This document shows positions 41,143-52,100 of a DNA stretch of 64,000 bases, piece after piece (the stretch's first letter is position 1; each line of letters starts with the position of its first letter). A program made the translations under genes and the position numbers. The DNA lies in assembly GCA_902798915.1 (NCBI GenBank), contig CADBYM010000013.1, positions 1 through 64,000 on the forward strand. The letters are read 5' to 3'. Source of the stretch: an uncultured Coriobacteriaceae bacterium (GTDB lineage: Bacteria > Actinomycetota > Coriobacteriia > Coriobacteriales > Atopobiaceae). A model generated the notes under the pieces. That model had not been told where the DNA came from. It saw only the letters and a list, made by a program, of their open reading frames with translations, and ran no database searches.

Positions 41143-44100
41143 TCAGTCGCTCCCGAGTCGGAGGTCCTGCAGGGCATAGACCTGCAGCTCTCCCTCGCCG
41201 TGTACGGCGGCCAAGGCCAGGACGAGCGCGGCGGCGGCCGAGAGGGTGGTCACATACGTGATGCCCCTGTTGACGGCTTCGCTGCGCAGCACCGACCCGT
41301 CGCCGCGCGAGCCGTGCCCGTGGGGGGTGTTGATGATGAAGGACACGCCGTCCCCGGTCAGCACGTCGTGCGCGTTGGGATGCCCCTCGCCCATGCGCTT
41401 GGTCACCTCGCAGGGGATGCCTGCTGCGCGCAGGGTCTTGGCCGTGCCGCTCGTGGCCAGCATCCGGTAGCCCATCTGCACAAGCGAGAACGCGACTGGT
41501 ACGATGGCGCGCTTGTCGGCATCGCGCACACTTATGAACACGGTGCCCTCTTCCGGCATCTCGTAGTCGATTGCCTCGCGCGTCTTTGCGAACGCCTCGG
41601 GGAAGGTGGCGGCAATGCCCATGACCTCGCCAGTCGAGCGCATCTCCGGGCCCAGGCGCACGTCCGACCCCGGGAAGCGTGCCCATGGCATCACGGCCTC
41701 CTTGACCGCGTAGTACGCAAGGTCACGGTCCTCGGGCGGCAGGCCCAGGCTTGCGACGCTTCTGCCTGCCATCACTTGGGCGGCATGCTTGGCCAGGGGC
41801 ACTCCGCTCGCCTTGCTCGAGAAGGGCACTGTGCGGCTGGCACGTGGGTTGAGCTCGATCACGAATACCTGCTCGTCCTTGACTGCGAATTGCACGTTGA
41901 GGAGTCCGTGGATGTCGCAGGCGAGTGCCAGCCGACGCGTGATGGCGCGTACGCGCCCCACGATGGCGTCGCTCAGCGAGAACGGCGGGAAGCAGCAGGC
42001 GGAGTCGCCCGAGTGTATGCCGCACTCCTCGATGTGCTCGAGGATTGCCCCCACGTACACGTCCGTTCCGTCGCAGAGGGCGTCCACGTCCAGCTCGATG
42101 GCGTCTTCGAGGAAGGCGTCGAGGTAGACCGGGTGGTCCGGAGTGACGCTCGCGGCCTCGGCCATGTAGGAGTCGAGCTCGTCCGCACCATAGACGATGG
42201 CCATTCCGCGACCGCCGAGCACGTAGCTCGGTCGCACGATGAGGGGGTAGCCGATGCCTCGTGCCGCGAGTCGCGCCTCTTGGGGGTTCTCGGCGACTGA
42301 CGAGGGAGGATAGTCGATGCCCAGGCGGTCGAGCAGCGCCGCGAAGCGGTCTCGATCCTCTGCGAGGTCGATGGAGTCGGGGCCAGTGCCCATGACGGGT
42401 ACGCCTGCCTCCTCCAACCTGCGCGCGAGCCGTATGGGCGTCTGGCCGCCCAACGTCAGGATGACGCCGACGGGCCGCTCTGCCTCCACCACGTTCATGA
42501 CGTCCTCGAAGGTGAGCGGCTCGAAGTACAGGCGGTCGCTCGTGTCGTAGTCGGTGGAGACGGTCTCGGGATTGCAGTTGACCATGACGGTCTCGTACTC
42601 CATCTCACGCAGTGCATAGGCGGCGTGGACGCAGCAGTAGTCGAACTCTATGCCCTGGCCGATGCGGTTGGGACCGGCCGAAAGTATCACCACGCGTGGT
42701 CGCGCAGCCTCTACGTGTTCGGTTGCCCCGCCTCGCTCGTAGGTGAGGTAGTGATAGTTCGTGCGAGCGGCGAACTCGCCGGCGCAGGTGTCGACGGTCT
42801 TCACGACGGGCCGCACCCCAAGCACCTCCCGAACGGCTCGCACGACCTCCTCCTTGGAACCCGTCAGGTATGCGATCTGGGCGTCGGAGAACCCCATTTG
42901 CTTGGCTGCGAGCAAGTGTTCGCAGTCGAGGCCCGCGAGACCCAGGCGCGCGATGGCACGCTCGGCCGCCACGATGTCAGCTATGCGGTGCAGGAACCAG
43001 CGGTCGATGTGGGTGGCCTCGTGCACGCGTCCTAGCGTCCAGCCTCGTCGCAGCGCCTCGGCCACGTAGAAGATGCGCTCGGGGGTTGGCCGTGTCACCA
43101 GCTCGTCGAAGCGCTCCTCATCGAAGCCGGGCGCCTCGCCCGGCCCTAGGCCGCAGTGGCCGTCCTCGAGCGAGCGCAATGCCTTCTGGAGGGCCTCCTC
43201 GAAGGTACGTCCCATGGCCATGGCCTCTCCCACGCTCTTCATGCGCGTGGTGAGCTCCTCGCTCGCGCCTTTGAACTTCTCGAAGGCGAAGCGTGGGACC
43301 TTGACCACGCAGTAGTCGATAGAGGGTTCGAAGCAGGCCGGCGTGACGCGCGTGATGTCGTTGACGATCTCATCGAGGGTGTATCCCACGGCCAGGAGTG
43401 CCGCTGCCTTGGCGATGGGGAAGCCTGTGGCCTTGGATGCCAGCGCCGAGCTGCGGCTGACGCGCGGGTTCATCTCGATGACGATGACGCGGCCGTCATT
43501 CGGGTTGACGGCGAACTGTACGTTGGAGCCGCCGGTGGCGACTCCGACGCGCTCGAGGCAGGCGAGGGAGTGATCGCGAAGGCGCTGCAGCTCCTCGTCG
43601 GAGAGTGTCTGTGCCGGTGCAACGGTGATGGAGTCGCCCGTGTGCACGCCCATGGGGTCGAGGTTCTCTATGGAGCTGATCACGATGCCGTTGCCTGCGG
43701 CATCGCGCATGACCTCCATCTCAATCTCCTTCCAACCCTCGACGGATTGCTCTACCAGCACCTCGCTCACGGGCGAGAGCGCCAGTCCCTGTTCGACGAT
43801 CTGGCGCAGCTCATCCTCGTCGTGCGCGATGCCACCACCTGCGCCACCCAAGGTGAAGCTCGGGCGGATGACCACGGGATATCCCAGAGCGCAAGCGATG
43901 TCGAACGCCTCCTCCATGGTGTGGGCGAAGCCGGAGGCGGCTACCTCTAGGCCGATGTCGCGCATGGCGGCGGCAAAGAGCTCGCGGTCCTCTCCCGTGC
44001 GGATGGAGTCGAGGTCGCAGCCTATGACCTCCACGCCATAGCGCTCGAGCACGCCGGCCTCTCCCAACGCCACGGCGCAGTTGAGGGCCGTCTGCCCTCC

Positions 44101-44370
44101 CATGTTAGGCAGCAGCGCATCGGGCCTCTCGCGGTCGATGACCCGTGTCACGGTGTCCACCGTGATGGGCTCCACGTAGGTGCGGTCAGCGGTCTGGGGG
44201 TCGGTCATGATGGTGGCCGGGTTCGAGTTGACAAGGACCACCTCGTAGCCCTCTTGGCGCAGCACCCTGCAAGCCTGCGTACCGGAATAGTCGAACTCGC
44301 ATGCCTGTCCTATGACGATGGGTCCCGAGCCTATGACCAGGACCTTCCTGATGTCCTCACGCTTGGGCAT
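41143..44370 (-). CDS. carB: Carbamoyl-phosphate synthase large subunit
   Basis: This 1075-aa protein makes carbamoyl phosphate for pyrimidines and arginine, using ammonia from CarA. Two homologous halves are visible: one begins [19 protein letters not shown], and the second begins near residue 555 with [17 protein letters not shown]. Both have ATP-grasp domains. A C-terminal MGS-like allosteric domain includes [15 protein letters not shown]. The length is normal. It overlaps carA by 14 bp. Confidence 0.97.
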   Translation of the reverse strand: MPKREDIRKVLVIGSGPIVIGQACEFDYSGTQACRVLRQEGYEVVLVNSNPATIMTDPQTADRTYVEPITVDTVTRVIDRERPDALLPNMGGQTALNCAVALGEAGVLERYGVEVIGCDLDSIRTGEDRELFAAAMRDIGLEVAASGFAHTMEEAFDIACALGYPVVIRPSFTLGGAGGGIAHDEDELRQIVEQGLALSPVSEVLVEQSVEGWKEIEMEVMRDAAGNGIVISSIENLDPMGVHTGDSITVAPAQTLSDEELQRLRDHSLACLERVGVATGGSNVQFAVNPNDGRVIVIEMNPRVSRSSALASKATGFPIAKAAALLAVGYTLDEIVNDITRVTPACFEPSIDYCVVKVPRFAFEKFKGASEELTTRMKSVGEAMAMGRTFEEALQKALRSLEDGHCGLGPGEAPGFDEERFDELVTRPTPERIFYVAEALRRGWTLGRVHEATHIDRWFLHRIADIVAAERAIARLGLAGLDCEHLLAAKQMGFSDAQIAYLTGSKEEVVRAVREVLGVRPVVKTVDTCAGEFAARTNYHYLTYERGGATEHVEAARPRVVILSAGPNRIGQGIEFDYCCVHAAYALREMEYETVMVNCNPETVSTDYDTSDRLYFEPLTFEDVMNVVEAERPVGVILTLGGQTPIRLARRLEEAGVPVMGTGPDSIDLAEDRDRFAALLDRLGIDYPPSSVAENPQEARLAARGIGYPLIVRPSYVLGGRGMAIVYGADELDSYMAEAASVTPDHPVYLDAFLEDAIELDVDALCDGTDVYVGAILEHIEECGIHSGDSACCFPPFSLSDAIVGRVRAITRRLALACDIHGLLNVQFAVKDEQVFVIELNPRASRTVPFSSKASGVPLAKHAAQVMAGRSVASLGLPPEDRDLAYYAVKEAVMPWARFPGSDVRLGPEMRSTGEVMGIAATFPEAFAKTREAIDYEMPEEGTVFISVRDADKRAIVPVAFSLVQMGYRMLATSGTAKTLRAAGIPCEVTKRMGEGHPNAHDVLTGDGVSFIINTPHGHGSRGDGSVLRSEAVNRGITYVTTLSAAAALVLALAAVHGEGELQVYALQDLRLGSD

Positions 44371-45685
44371 GGGCGGATCTCCCTTCGCGCACGTCGATGG
44401 CTAGGTAGTCGCAGGGGGCGCTTGCGCTTCCTTCGGGTCTGCCTCGCCAGGCATCCATCAGGCGCACGAACGCCTCGAAGAGGTAGCGCGAGTCGTGCGG
44501 TCCAGGTCGGCTCTCGGGGTGGTACTGCACGCTGAAGGCGGGAACGTCGAGGAACTGGATGCCCTCGGGAGTGCCGTCGTTGAGGTTCACGTGCGTCAGC
44601 CGAACCCGGCCCAATCGCGATGTCGCGACTACGGGGGCTATGCCCATCCGGACCCAATGTCGCAGGTCACGCACGTGCGCTGTCTCGCCCTCGGAGAGTT
44701 CGGGCACGAGCGGCCCCATGCTCTCGAACACCAGGCCGTAGTTATGGTTCTGCGCGGTGATTTCCACCTTGCGGGTAAGAAGGTTCATGACGGGCTCGTT
44801 GCCGCCGTGGTGGCCGAAGGGGAGCTTCTCGATGTCGGATCCCGCGGCCATCGAGATGAGCTGGTTGCCCAGGCAAATGCCAAAGACGGGCAGCCTGCCC
44901 AAGACGTCGGCTGCGGCGCGGGCCGTCTGTGACACCTGCTCGGGGTCTCCGGGGCCGTTGGAGAAGAAGACGCCGTCGGGCTCCAGGGCAAGCACGCGTG
45001 CCGCCGGCGTGTCGAAGGGAACGGCGGTGACCTCACAACCGACGGCCGCAAGGCTCTCCTCGATTCCGCGCTTCTCTCCGCAGTCGTAGGCCACCACGCG
45101 CAGCTTAGGTCGCCCGCTCACCCTGCGCGCGGAGACGGCGGATGCGTCTGCCGGAATCGTTCGCTCTCGGCGTGGGCTGACGTCCGCCACGAAGTTGTGC
45201 GCGCTGATCGCGGGACTCGCCGCCACGCGTGCCGCAAGGCTCTGGGAATCGAGGTCGACCGTGGAGATGGCTGCCCGCATTGCGCCGGCGCTGCGGATCC
45301 TCAGCGTGAGGGCGCGCGTGTCCACGCCCTCGATTGCTACCACGCCATGGTCCCGAAGGAAGTCGGGGAAGCTGCCCGTGGACTGCCAGTTGGAGGGGGT
45401 GCGGCACATGTCGCGCACCACGAGGCCTTGCAAGGCCGTGCCTCCGGACTGTCTGGTCGCCTCGCTGACGCCGTAGTTGCCCACCTGCGGGTAGGTGAGC
45501 GTCACAATCTGGCCCGCATAGCTCGGGTCGGTCACGATTTCTTGGTAGCCCACCATCGAAGTGTTGAACACGATCTCCCCAAAGGCCTCGCCTTGCGCCC
45601 CGCATGCATATCCCCTGAGGCAGGTGCCGTCCTCAAGGGCCAGCAGGGCTTGGCAAGGCATATCCTTCTCGACGAGCGGATTCAT
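44357..45685 (-). CDS. carA: Carbamoyl-phosphate synthase small subunit
   Basis: This protein has 442 aa from ATG 45685, which is well spaced from AGGAG. ATG 45691 is too close to it. The N-terminal domain shows [20 protein letters not shown]. The class I glutaminase has [11 protein letters not shown] with the nucleophile Cys and SVQYHPES with the His/Glu pair. It is longer than the usual ~380 aa, owing to an Arg-rich insert near 170-195 and an extended C-terminus. Confidence 0.96.
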   Translation of the reverse strand: MNPLVEKDMPCQALLALEDGTCLRGYACGAQGEAFGEIVFNTSMVGYQEIVTDPSYAGQIVTLTYPQVGNYGVSEATRQSGGTALQGLVVRDMCRTPSNWQSTGSFPDFLRDHGVVAIEGVDTRALTLRIRSAGAMRAAISTVDLDSQSLAARVAASPAISAHNFVADVSPRRERTIPADASAVSARRVSGRPKLRVVAYDCGEKRGIEESLAAVGCEVTAVPFDTPAARVLALEPDGVFFSNGPGDPEQVSQTARAAADVLGRLPVFGICLGNQLISMAAGSDIEKLPFGHHGGNEPVMNLLTRKVEITAQNHNYGLVFESMGPLVPELSEGETAHVRDLRHWVRMGIAPVVATSRLGRVRLTHVNLNDGTPEGIQFLDVPAFSVQYHPESRPGPHDSRYLFEAFVRLMDAWRGRPEGSASAPCDYLAIDVREGRSAHAQA

Positions 45686-45695
45686 GGTCATGCTC

Positions 45696-46883
45696 CTAGC
45701 GACTCAACAGGTCGGCGATTCTGCACGCGGCCTCCAACGTGTCCTCCCTGCTCCCGAAGGTCGAGAAGCGGAAGTAGCCTTCGCCGCATGAGCCGAATCC
45801 CGAGCCGGGGGTTCCGACGATCTGCAGTTCGTTGAGCAGACGGTCAAAGAATCCCCAGCTGTCGCTGCCGTCCGGACACCTCAGCCATAGGTAGGGCGCG
45901 TTCTTGCCACCGCAGTACCAGATGTCCGCCTTATCGAGCGCCTCCATGAGGATGTGCGCGTTGTCCTTGTAGAAGCGCAGGACCTCCTGCGTCTGGCGTT
46001 GTCCCTCGGGCGTGAAGATGGCGGCCGCCCCCTTTTGGATTACGTAGGAGACGCCGTTAGTCTTGGTGGTGCGGTTGCGCACCCACATGTCGTTGAGGTT
46101 CATGCCCTCGCGCACGAGCGTCTTGGGAACTACGGTGTAGCCCAGCCGCGTGCCCGTGAAGCCGGCGGTCTTCGAGAGCGAGCAGATTTCGATCGCGCAG
46201 GTCTTGGCGCCCTCGAGCTCCATGATGCTGTGCGGGACGTCGTCATCCTCGATGAAGGCCTCGTAGGCGGCGTCAAAGAGAATGATCGAGCCATGCTCGT
46301 TGGCGAAGTCGACCCACCTCTGCAGCTGGTCGCGCCCAAACACCGCGCCCGTGGGATTGTTGGGGGAGCAGACGTAGAGGATGTCCGCCAGCGCATCGTC
46401 GCTGGGTTCGGGAAGGAAGCCGTTCTCCCTTCCCGAGGGCAGGTGCACGATGCGGCGTCCGGCGATGACGTTTGCGTCCACATAGGCGGGATACGCCGGT
46501 TCGATCACAAGGGCCGAGCTGCTGCGGTCAAAGAGGTCGAGAATGTCGCCCAGCTCGTCGCTTGCCCCGCTGGAGACGAAGACCTCGTCATCGTCCACCC
46601 CCACCCCGCGCGAGCGGTAGTGGTCGGCGATGGCGGCCCGCAGGAAGGGTGCGCCGCATTCCGGCTGGTATCCTTGGAAGCGCTCCTTCGTCGCCTGGTC
46701 GTCCACCGCCTCGTGCAGGGCCTCGATGACCGCGTCGCAGAGCGGAAGCGACACGTCGCCGATCCCCAGTCGCAGGATGCGGGCATCGGGATGCGTCTCG
46801 TGGTATGCGGCGACCTTCTGGGCGATTCTCGCGAAGAGGTACGAGTCCTTGAGGTTGGCATAGTTCCGGTTGGGCTTTAGCAT
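45696..46883 (-). CDS. dapL: LL-diaminopimelate aminotransferase
   Basis: This 395-aa PLP enzyme turns tetrahydrodipicolinate straight into LL-diaminopimelate, bypassing the acyl-blocked route. LRLGIGDVSLPLCDAVIEAL, CSPNNPTGAVFG and SLSKTAGFTGTRLGY with the PLP-Lys are diagnostic, along with FGSCGEGYFRFSTFG at the end. It overlaps dapF by 7 bp, so the two lysine/murein steps are coupled. Confidence 0.95.
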   Translation of the reverse strand: MLKPNRNYANLKDSYLFARIAQKVAAYHETHPDARILRLGIGDVSLPLCDAVIEALHEAVDDQATKERFQGYQPECGAPFLRAAIADHYRSRGVGVDDDEVFVSSGASDELGDILDLFDRSSSALVIEPAYPAYVDANVIAGRRIVHLPSGRENGFLPEPSDDALADILYVCSPNNPTGAVFGRDQLQRWVDFANEHGSIILFDAAYEAFIEDDDVPHSIMELEGAKTCAIEICSLSKTAGFTGTRLGYTVVPKTLVREGMNLNDMWVRNRTTKTNGVSYVIQKGAAAIFTPEGQRQTQEVLRFYKDNAHILMEALDKADIWYCGGKNAPYLWLRCPDGSDSWGFFDRLLNELQIVGTPGSGFGSCGEGYFRFSTFGSREDTLEAACRIADLLSR

Positions 46884-47671
46884 AAGGTGACCTCCCCCTC
46901 GTAGATGGTCTCGGCGGGACCGGTCATCGTGACGTGGCCGTCGGCTCCCACCACGACCTGCAACGGGCCTCCGTCGAGGTGTACCGTGATGGTTGACCCG
47001 GGCGGGCAGAAGCCCTTGCTCACCGCGGCTGCCGTCGATGCGCAGGCGCCCGTGCCGCAGGCCATGGTGATGCCGCTGCCACGCTCCCACACTCGCATGC
47101 GCAAGCCTTCCTTGGAGAGCACCTGCACAAACTCGACGTTGACCCCGCCCGGGAAGGCCGCGTGCCGCTCGACGAGGGGGCCCAAGGTGGCCACTGCCGC
47201 CGCCTCGGCATCTTTGACAAAGATCACTGCGTGGGGGTTGCCCACGTGGACGGGTGTGCAGACGAGGTTGGTGTCGCCCACGGAGAGCCCGAGGTCCTCG
47301 TCGACGACGGCTCGTCCCATGCCCACGGAAACCGTGCGGACCACGCCGTCCTCCACCTGAAGGTCAAGCGACTTGACGCCCGAGAGGGTCTCGATGGCAA
47401 GCGTGGTCCTAGTCGTCAGTCCCTTCTCGTACACGTACTTGCCGACGCAGCGGATGCCGTTGCCGCACATCATGGCCTCGCTGCCGTCCGCGTTGAAGAT
47501 GCGCATCTTGAAGTCTGCGACCTCGGAGGGCGAGATGTAGATCATGCCGTCGGACCCGGCCCCGAAGTGCCGGTCCGAGAGTCGAATCGAGAGATCCTCC
47601 ACGTCGGGCGGCACCTCTCCATAGACATAGAGGTAGTCATTGCCCAGCCCGTGCATCTTTGTGAAGTGCAT
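46877..47671 (-). CDS. dapF: Diaminopimelate epimerase
   Basis: This protein has 264 aa from ATG 47671 after GGGAG. It converts LL-DAP to meso-DAP for peptidoglycan and lysine. Both catalytic cysteines are seen, in MMCGNGIRC and MACGTGACA. MHGLGNDYLYV starts the protein. It acts on the product of DapL, encoded just downstream. Confidence 0.95.
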   Translation of the reverse strand: MHFTKMHGLGNDYLYVYGEVPPDVEDLSIRLSDRHFGAGSDGMIYISPSEVADFKMRIFNADGSEAMMCGNGIRCVGKYVYEKGLTTRTTLAIETLSGVKSLDLQVEDGVVRTVSVGMGRAVVDEDLGLSVGDTNLVCTPVHVGNPHAVIFVKDAEAAAVATLGPLVERHAAFPGGVNVEFVQVLSKEGLRMRVWERGSGITMACGTGACASTAAAVSKGFCPPGSTITVHLDGGPLQVVVGADGHVTMTGPAETIYEGEVTLC

Positions 47672-47690
47672 AGATGTTCTCCCTTCTTTG

Positions 47691-47719
47691 TGGAACACAC
47701 TTCCCGGAAGAGTGTTCCA
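47691..47719. repeat. 29-bp near-perfect palindrome between gltD and dapF
   Basis: Arms TGGAACAC (47691-47698) and GTGTTCCA (47712-47719) enclose CTTCC-C-GGAAG, giving almost complete symmetry about one C. It lies in the 54-bp gap 5' of dapF on the minus strand, beside its ribosome site. There is no T run. It may be an operator for an internal promoter or an mRNA-processing hairpin. Confidence 0.65.
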
Positions 47720-47725
47720 TGTTGC

Positions 47726-49195
47726 CTATACCAGCTGTCTTGCGACCTCGGCGGCACAGGCGAGGCCGTCGGCGATGGCACTCACCACAAGAGACGACCC
47801 GCTGCGGCAGTCGCCAGCCACAAAGACGGGTACGTCGTGGTCCGTGATCGCGCGATGTGAACCGCTCGTCACGACTTGGGGCAGCCCTCGTGCGTCATCG
47901 CTGCACGACACGCCCAACGCCTCGAGCGGCCCTCTCTCGGGACCCGCGAAGCCCATGGCCAAGAGCACGAGATCCGCCGGAATCACCCGCTCGCTACCCC
48001 CGATGCGCTCGGGCCTGCCGCTTGCCCAGTCGAGCGAAGCCACGCGCAAGCCGCTGACCCGTCCCTCGTTGCCGAGCACCTCGAGCGTGTCGATGGCCCA
48101 TTGGCGCGGATCCCTGCCATGGAGCACCGTCGCCTCCAGCTGTCCGTAGTCATCCTTGCGAATGTTGGGCCACTCCGGCCAGGCGTTTCCCTCCAGGCGA
48201 CGTGCCGGGGGTTCGGGAAGAAATTCCAGCTGCGTTACGGTGGCGGCTCCTTGGCGCAGCGCCGTCGCCACGCAGTCGGTTCCCGTGTCGCCGCCGCCGA
48301 TGACCACCACATCAAGGCCGGAAGCAGAGACGTTCGGCTCGACTCCCTTGAGCAGCGCCCATGTCGCGGCCGTGAGGTAGTCCACGGCAAGCACCACGCC
48401 CGTCAGGTCGGCTCCGGGTACGGAGAGTCGCCGCGCGCTGCGCGCCCCCGTCGCCACCACGATGGCATCATGGTCGGCGAGGAGCTTCTCGGTGATCGTG
48501 CGCTCGCTGGCGTCCACGTTGCAGAGTACGTCTACGCCACGGGAGCGCATGAGCTCGACGCGGCGCTCGACCACGTCCTTGGGCAGCTTCATGTTGGGGA
48601 TGCCGTACATAAGCAGGCCGCCGGCGCGGTCGTCCCTCTCGACCAAGGTTACCCGCATCCCAAGGTGAGCCAACTCCCAGGTGCACGCGAGACCCGCAGG
48701 ACCGCTGCCGACCACGGCGACGTGAGGTGCCTTCGCGCCCGACCGTGTGAGTGGGGTGGGGTAGGGATCGTCCGATTCCGACCACGCATGGTCGGAGATG
48801 GCCCGCTCGTTGTCGCGAATCGTCGTCGCCCCGTCGTGCAGTCCCAAGTTGCAGGCCGCCTCGCAGAGCGCGGGGCAGACCCGTCCCGTGAACTCGGGGA
48901 AGGGGTTGGTGAGGGAGAGACGTCCGAACGCGTCGTCCCAGAGTCCCCGGTACGCAAGGTCGTTCCATTCGGGAATCAGGTTGTGCAGCGGGCATCCGGA
49001 GGGGCGTGCGTTGCCGAACGACGCCCCCGTCTGGCAGAACGCGACTCCGCAGTACATGCACCGGCTGGCTTGGAGTCGTTGTGCCTCCTCCTGCAAGGGT
49101 ACCGCAAGCTCACCGAAGTCGCGCACCGACTCCGGCGCCACCCGCATGTCATGCTCTTGCCGATTGAACTCCAGATGTGCTCCTGGCCTGCCCAT
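47726..49195 (-). CDS. gltD: Glutamate synthase small subunit
   Basis: This 489-aa subunit passes electrons from NAD(P)H to GltB. The N-terminal Fe-S ligand region has CMYCGVAFC and CPLHNLIPEWNDL, followed by CEAAC. FAD binding is by VVGSGPAGLAC and the NADPH site by VIGGGDTGTDC. VFVAGDCRSG ends the core. AAGGAGG precedes the start, 3 bp after gltB. Confidence 0.95.
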   Translation of the reverse strand: MGRPGAHLEFNRQEHDMRVAPESVRDFGELAVPLQEEAQRLQASRCMYCGVAFCQTGASFGNARPSGCPLHNLIPEWNDLAYRGLWDDAFGRLSLTNPFPEFTGRVCPALCEAACNLGLHDGATTIRDNERAISDHAWSESDDPYPTPLTRSGAKAPHVAVVGSGPAGLACTWELAHLGMRVTLVERDDRAGGLLMYGIPNMKLPKDVVERRVELMRSRGVDVLCNVDASERTITEKLLADHDAIVVATGARSARRLSVPGADLTGVVLAVDYLTAATWALLKGVEPNVSASGLDVVVIGGGDTGTDCVATALRQGAATVTQLEFLPEPPARRLEGNAWPEWPNIRKDDYGQLEATVLHGRDPRQWAIDTLEVLGNEGRVSGLRVASLDWASGRPERIGGSERVIPADLVLLAMGFAGPERGPLEALGVSCSDDARGLPQVVTSGSHRAITDHDVPVFVAGDCRSGSSLVVSAIADGLACAAEVARQLV

Positions 49196-49198
49196 GGC

Positions 49199-52100
49199 TT
49201 AGGCCTCCTTTCTCAAAGACTCGAATGCCAGCTCCACGGCCTCCTCGCGGCTCACGCCGCGTGCCTGCTCGAGGTCCGCTCGCTCCATGATGAGTCGGTA
49301 CTCGTGCGGAATCACCTTGACGAAGTGCTCACGCGCATCGGCGAACTGGTAGAGCAGCTTGATGCCCCTGGGACTCGCCGTACGCTCGACGTGCTCCTCG
49401 ATTAGCACCCTCACCTGCTCGAGCTCGCTCTCCGTCGGTCTCAACAGCTCGACCATGTCGTGGTTGCAGCGACCGTCCAAGGTGTGGAACTCGTCGTAGA
49501 CGTAGACCAATCCGCCGCTCATTCCCGCTGCGAAGTTGGCCCCCACCTCACCGAGCACCACTGCGATGCCGCCGGTCATGTACTCGAAGCCGTGGTTTCC
49601 GACTCCCTCCACCACCAGGGTTGCCCCCGAGTTGCGCACGCCGAAGCGTTGCCCGGCAAGGCCGTTGACAAAGCCTCGGCCCCCCGTCGCTCCGTAGAAG
49701 GCGACGTTGCCCACGCTCACGTTCTCGTCGAACTTGTAGGTCGCGCGTTCGGGCGGGCGCACCGAGACGATGCCGCCCGAGAGTCCCTTGCCCACGTAGT
49801 CATTGGCATCGCCGATGATGTTGAGCGTGATGCCTCGCGGGAGGAAGGCGGCGAAGCTCTGTCCGCCCGACCCCTCGCAGTCGATGGTGATGGCCCCCTC
49901 GGGCAGTCCCTCAGGATGGCCGGCCGTTACCGTCGCTCCGAGCAAGGTGCCCACGCATCGGTTGACGTTGTCGATGTCGGCGTGGAAGTGTGCCGGCACC
50001 ATGTGCTCGCGGGCGCTGGCCGTGTAGGGGACGAAGAGCGTGGCGTCGAGCGTGCGCTCCAGCTGGAGGTCGGCAGACATCTCGGGCAGGAAGCGGACGC
50101 CGTCGGCCCCGGGGATGGGTTCGGCGAGCTGCGGCGTCGCGCGATGAAGCAGGGCCGTGAGGTCGCAGCTGTTCGCTTTGGGATGTCCCTCCACTTCCTT
50201 CTGGCGCAGGCACTCAGGATGTCCCACCATCTCGTCCACCGTGCGGAACCCCAGTCGCGCCATCTGCTCGCGCAGGCCCTCTGCCACGAAGGTCATGAAG
50301 TTGATAACATGCTCGGGCCTCCCGGCAAAGCGGCGGCGCAGGCGCTCGTCCTGCGTGCAGACTCCTACGGGACAGGTGTCTTGGTGACAGTCGCGCTGCA
50401 TGAGGCACCCCATGGCCACGAGCGGCATCGTGGCGAAGCCGAACTCCTCGGCGCCGAGAAGCGCTGCCACCGCCACGTCGCGCCCGTCCATGAGCTTGCC
50501 GTCCGCTTCGAGCACCACGCGTGAGCGAAGACCGTTCTGCAGCAAGGTCTGCTGCGCCTCGGCGAGCCCCAGCTCCAAGGGCAGACCCGCATGGTAGATG
50601 GAGTCGCGCGGGGCGGCGCCCGTGCCGCCATTGGATCCAGATACCAGAATCTTTGCCGCGCCGCCCTTGGCCACACCCGTGGCGATGGTGCCCACGCCTG
50701 CCTCGCTTACGAGCTTGACTGAGATACGCGCCTTGGGGTTCGCGCACTTGAGGTCGAAGATGAGTTCGGCAAGGTCCTCGATCGAGTAGATGTCGTGGTG
50801 CGGGGGCGGTGAGATGAGGCCCACGCCCGGTGTGGAGTGGCGTATCCTTGCCACCCACGGCCATACCTTGCGACCTGGCAGATGACCGCCCTCGCCGGGC
50901 TTGGCGCCTTGGGCCATCTTTATCTGGATTTCGGCAGCGCTTCCCAGGTAGCGGCTCGTCACGCCGAATCGTCCCGACGCCACCTGCTTGATGGCGGAGT
51001 TCAGTGAGTCGCCGTTGGGCAGGGGAGTCTCGCGCGCCGGGTCCTCTCCGCCCTCGCCGGTGTTCGATCGCCCGCCGAGGCGGTTCATGGCGATGGCCAG
51101 GCATTCGTGCGCCTCCTTCGAGAGAGACCCGAAGCTCATGGCACCCGTGTTGAAGCGGCGCACGATGGATGTGGCGGGTTCGACCTCCTCAATCGGCACC
51201 GGGCCCGTGGGCAGCGGAACCAGCTCCAACAGGTCGCGCAGGACGACGGAGCGCGCAGGGCGGCGCACCTGCGCGACGTATTCCCTAAAGAGCTCGTAGC
51301 TTCCCTCGCGACAAGCACGTTGCAACAGGTAGATGGCCTGTGGCGTTATGAGGTGCTCCTCGGTTCCGGGACGCCACTTGGTGATGCCGGAGCTGGTCAG
51401 CTGGTCGGGTGCGGCGGATTCCATGAGTGCGCATGCCCGGCGATAGCGCTCGTCGAGCTCCGACTGAACCCCGGTCAGGTCGAGGCCGCCTATCCTGCTC
51501 GTCGTTCCTGCGAAGCACCTCGTCACCAGTGCGTCCGAGAGGCCGACTATCTCGAATATCTGGGCCGAGTGGTATCCCTGCATGGTCGAGATACCCATCT
51601 TGCTCATGATGGACACGATGCCCGCCGTCACGGCGCGATCGTAGTTCGCCATGGCCTCCCGCACCGACGTCTTCAAGGCGCCCCGCCTTGCGAGGTTCTC
51701 GATGCAGTCGTGCGCGAGGTAGGGGTAGATGCCGCTGGCGGAATAGCCCACCAGCGCGGCGAAGTCGTGCGGGGAGATGGCGTCGCCCGCCTCCAGCACG
51801 ATGTCGGTGCGTATGCGCACCCCGGTGCGAATCAGGTGGTTGTGGACGCTGCCCAGCGCGAGGAGCGACGGTATGGGAATCTCGCCCTTGCCGGCACGAT
51901 CGGAGAGAACCACGATGTTGGCACCCTCGCGTACGGACGCTTCCACCTTCCGGTCGAGGTCGTCCAGCGCCTGCTCCAACGCATCCGGTCCTCCCGTCGC
52001 AGGGTAGGTGACCCTGAAGCGCTCGACCCGGAACCCAACGCGTCGCATCCCGCAGATACGCTCGAAGTCATCCTCGGACAGAATGGGGCCATGCAGGCGC

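Noticed and set aside
41200..43950. Long plus-strand frames opposite carB
   Set aside because: They are antisense shadows of a GC-rich gene. carB is full length with both halves and all motifs.
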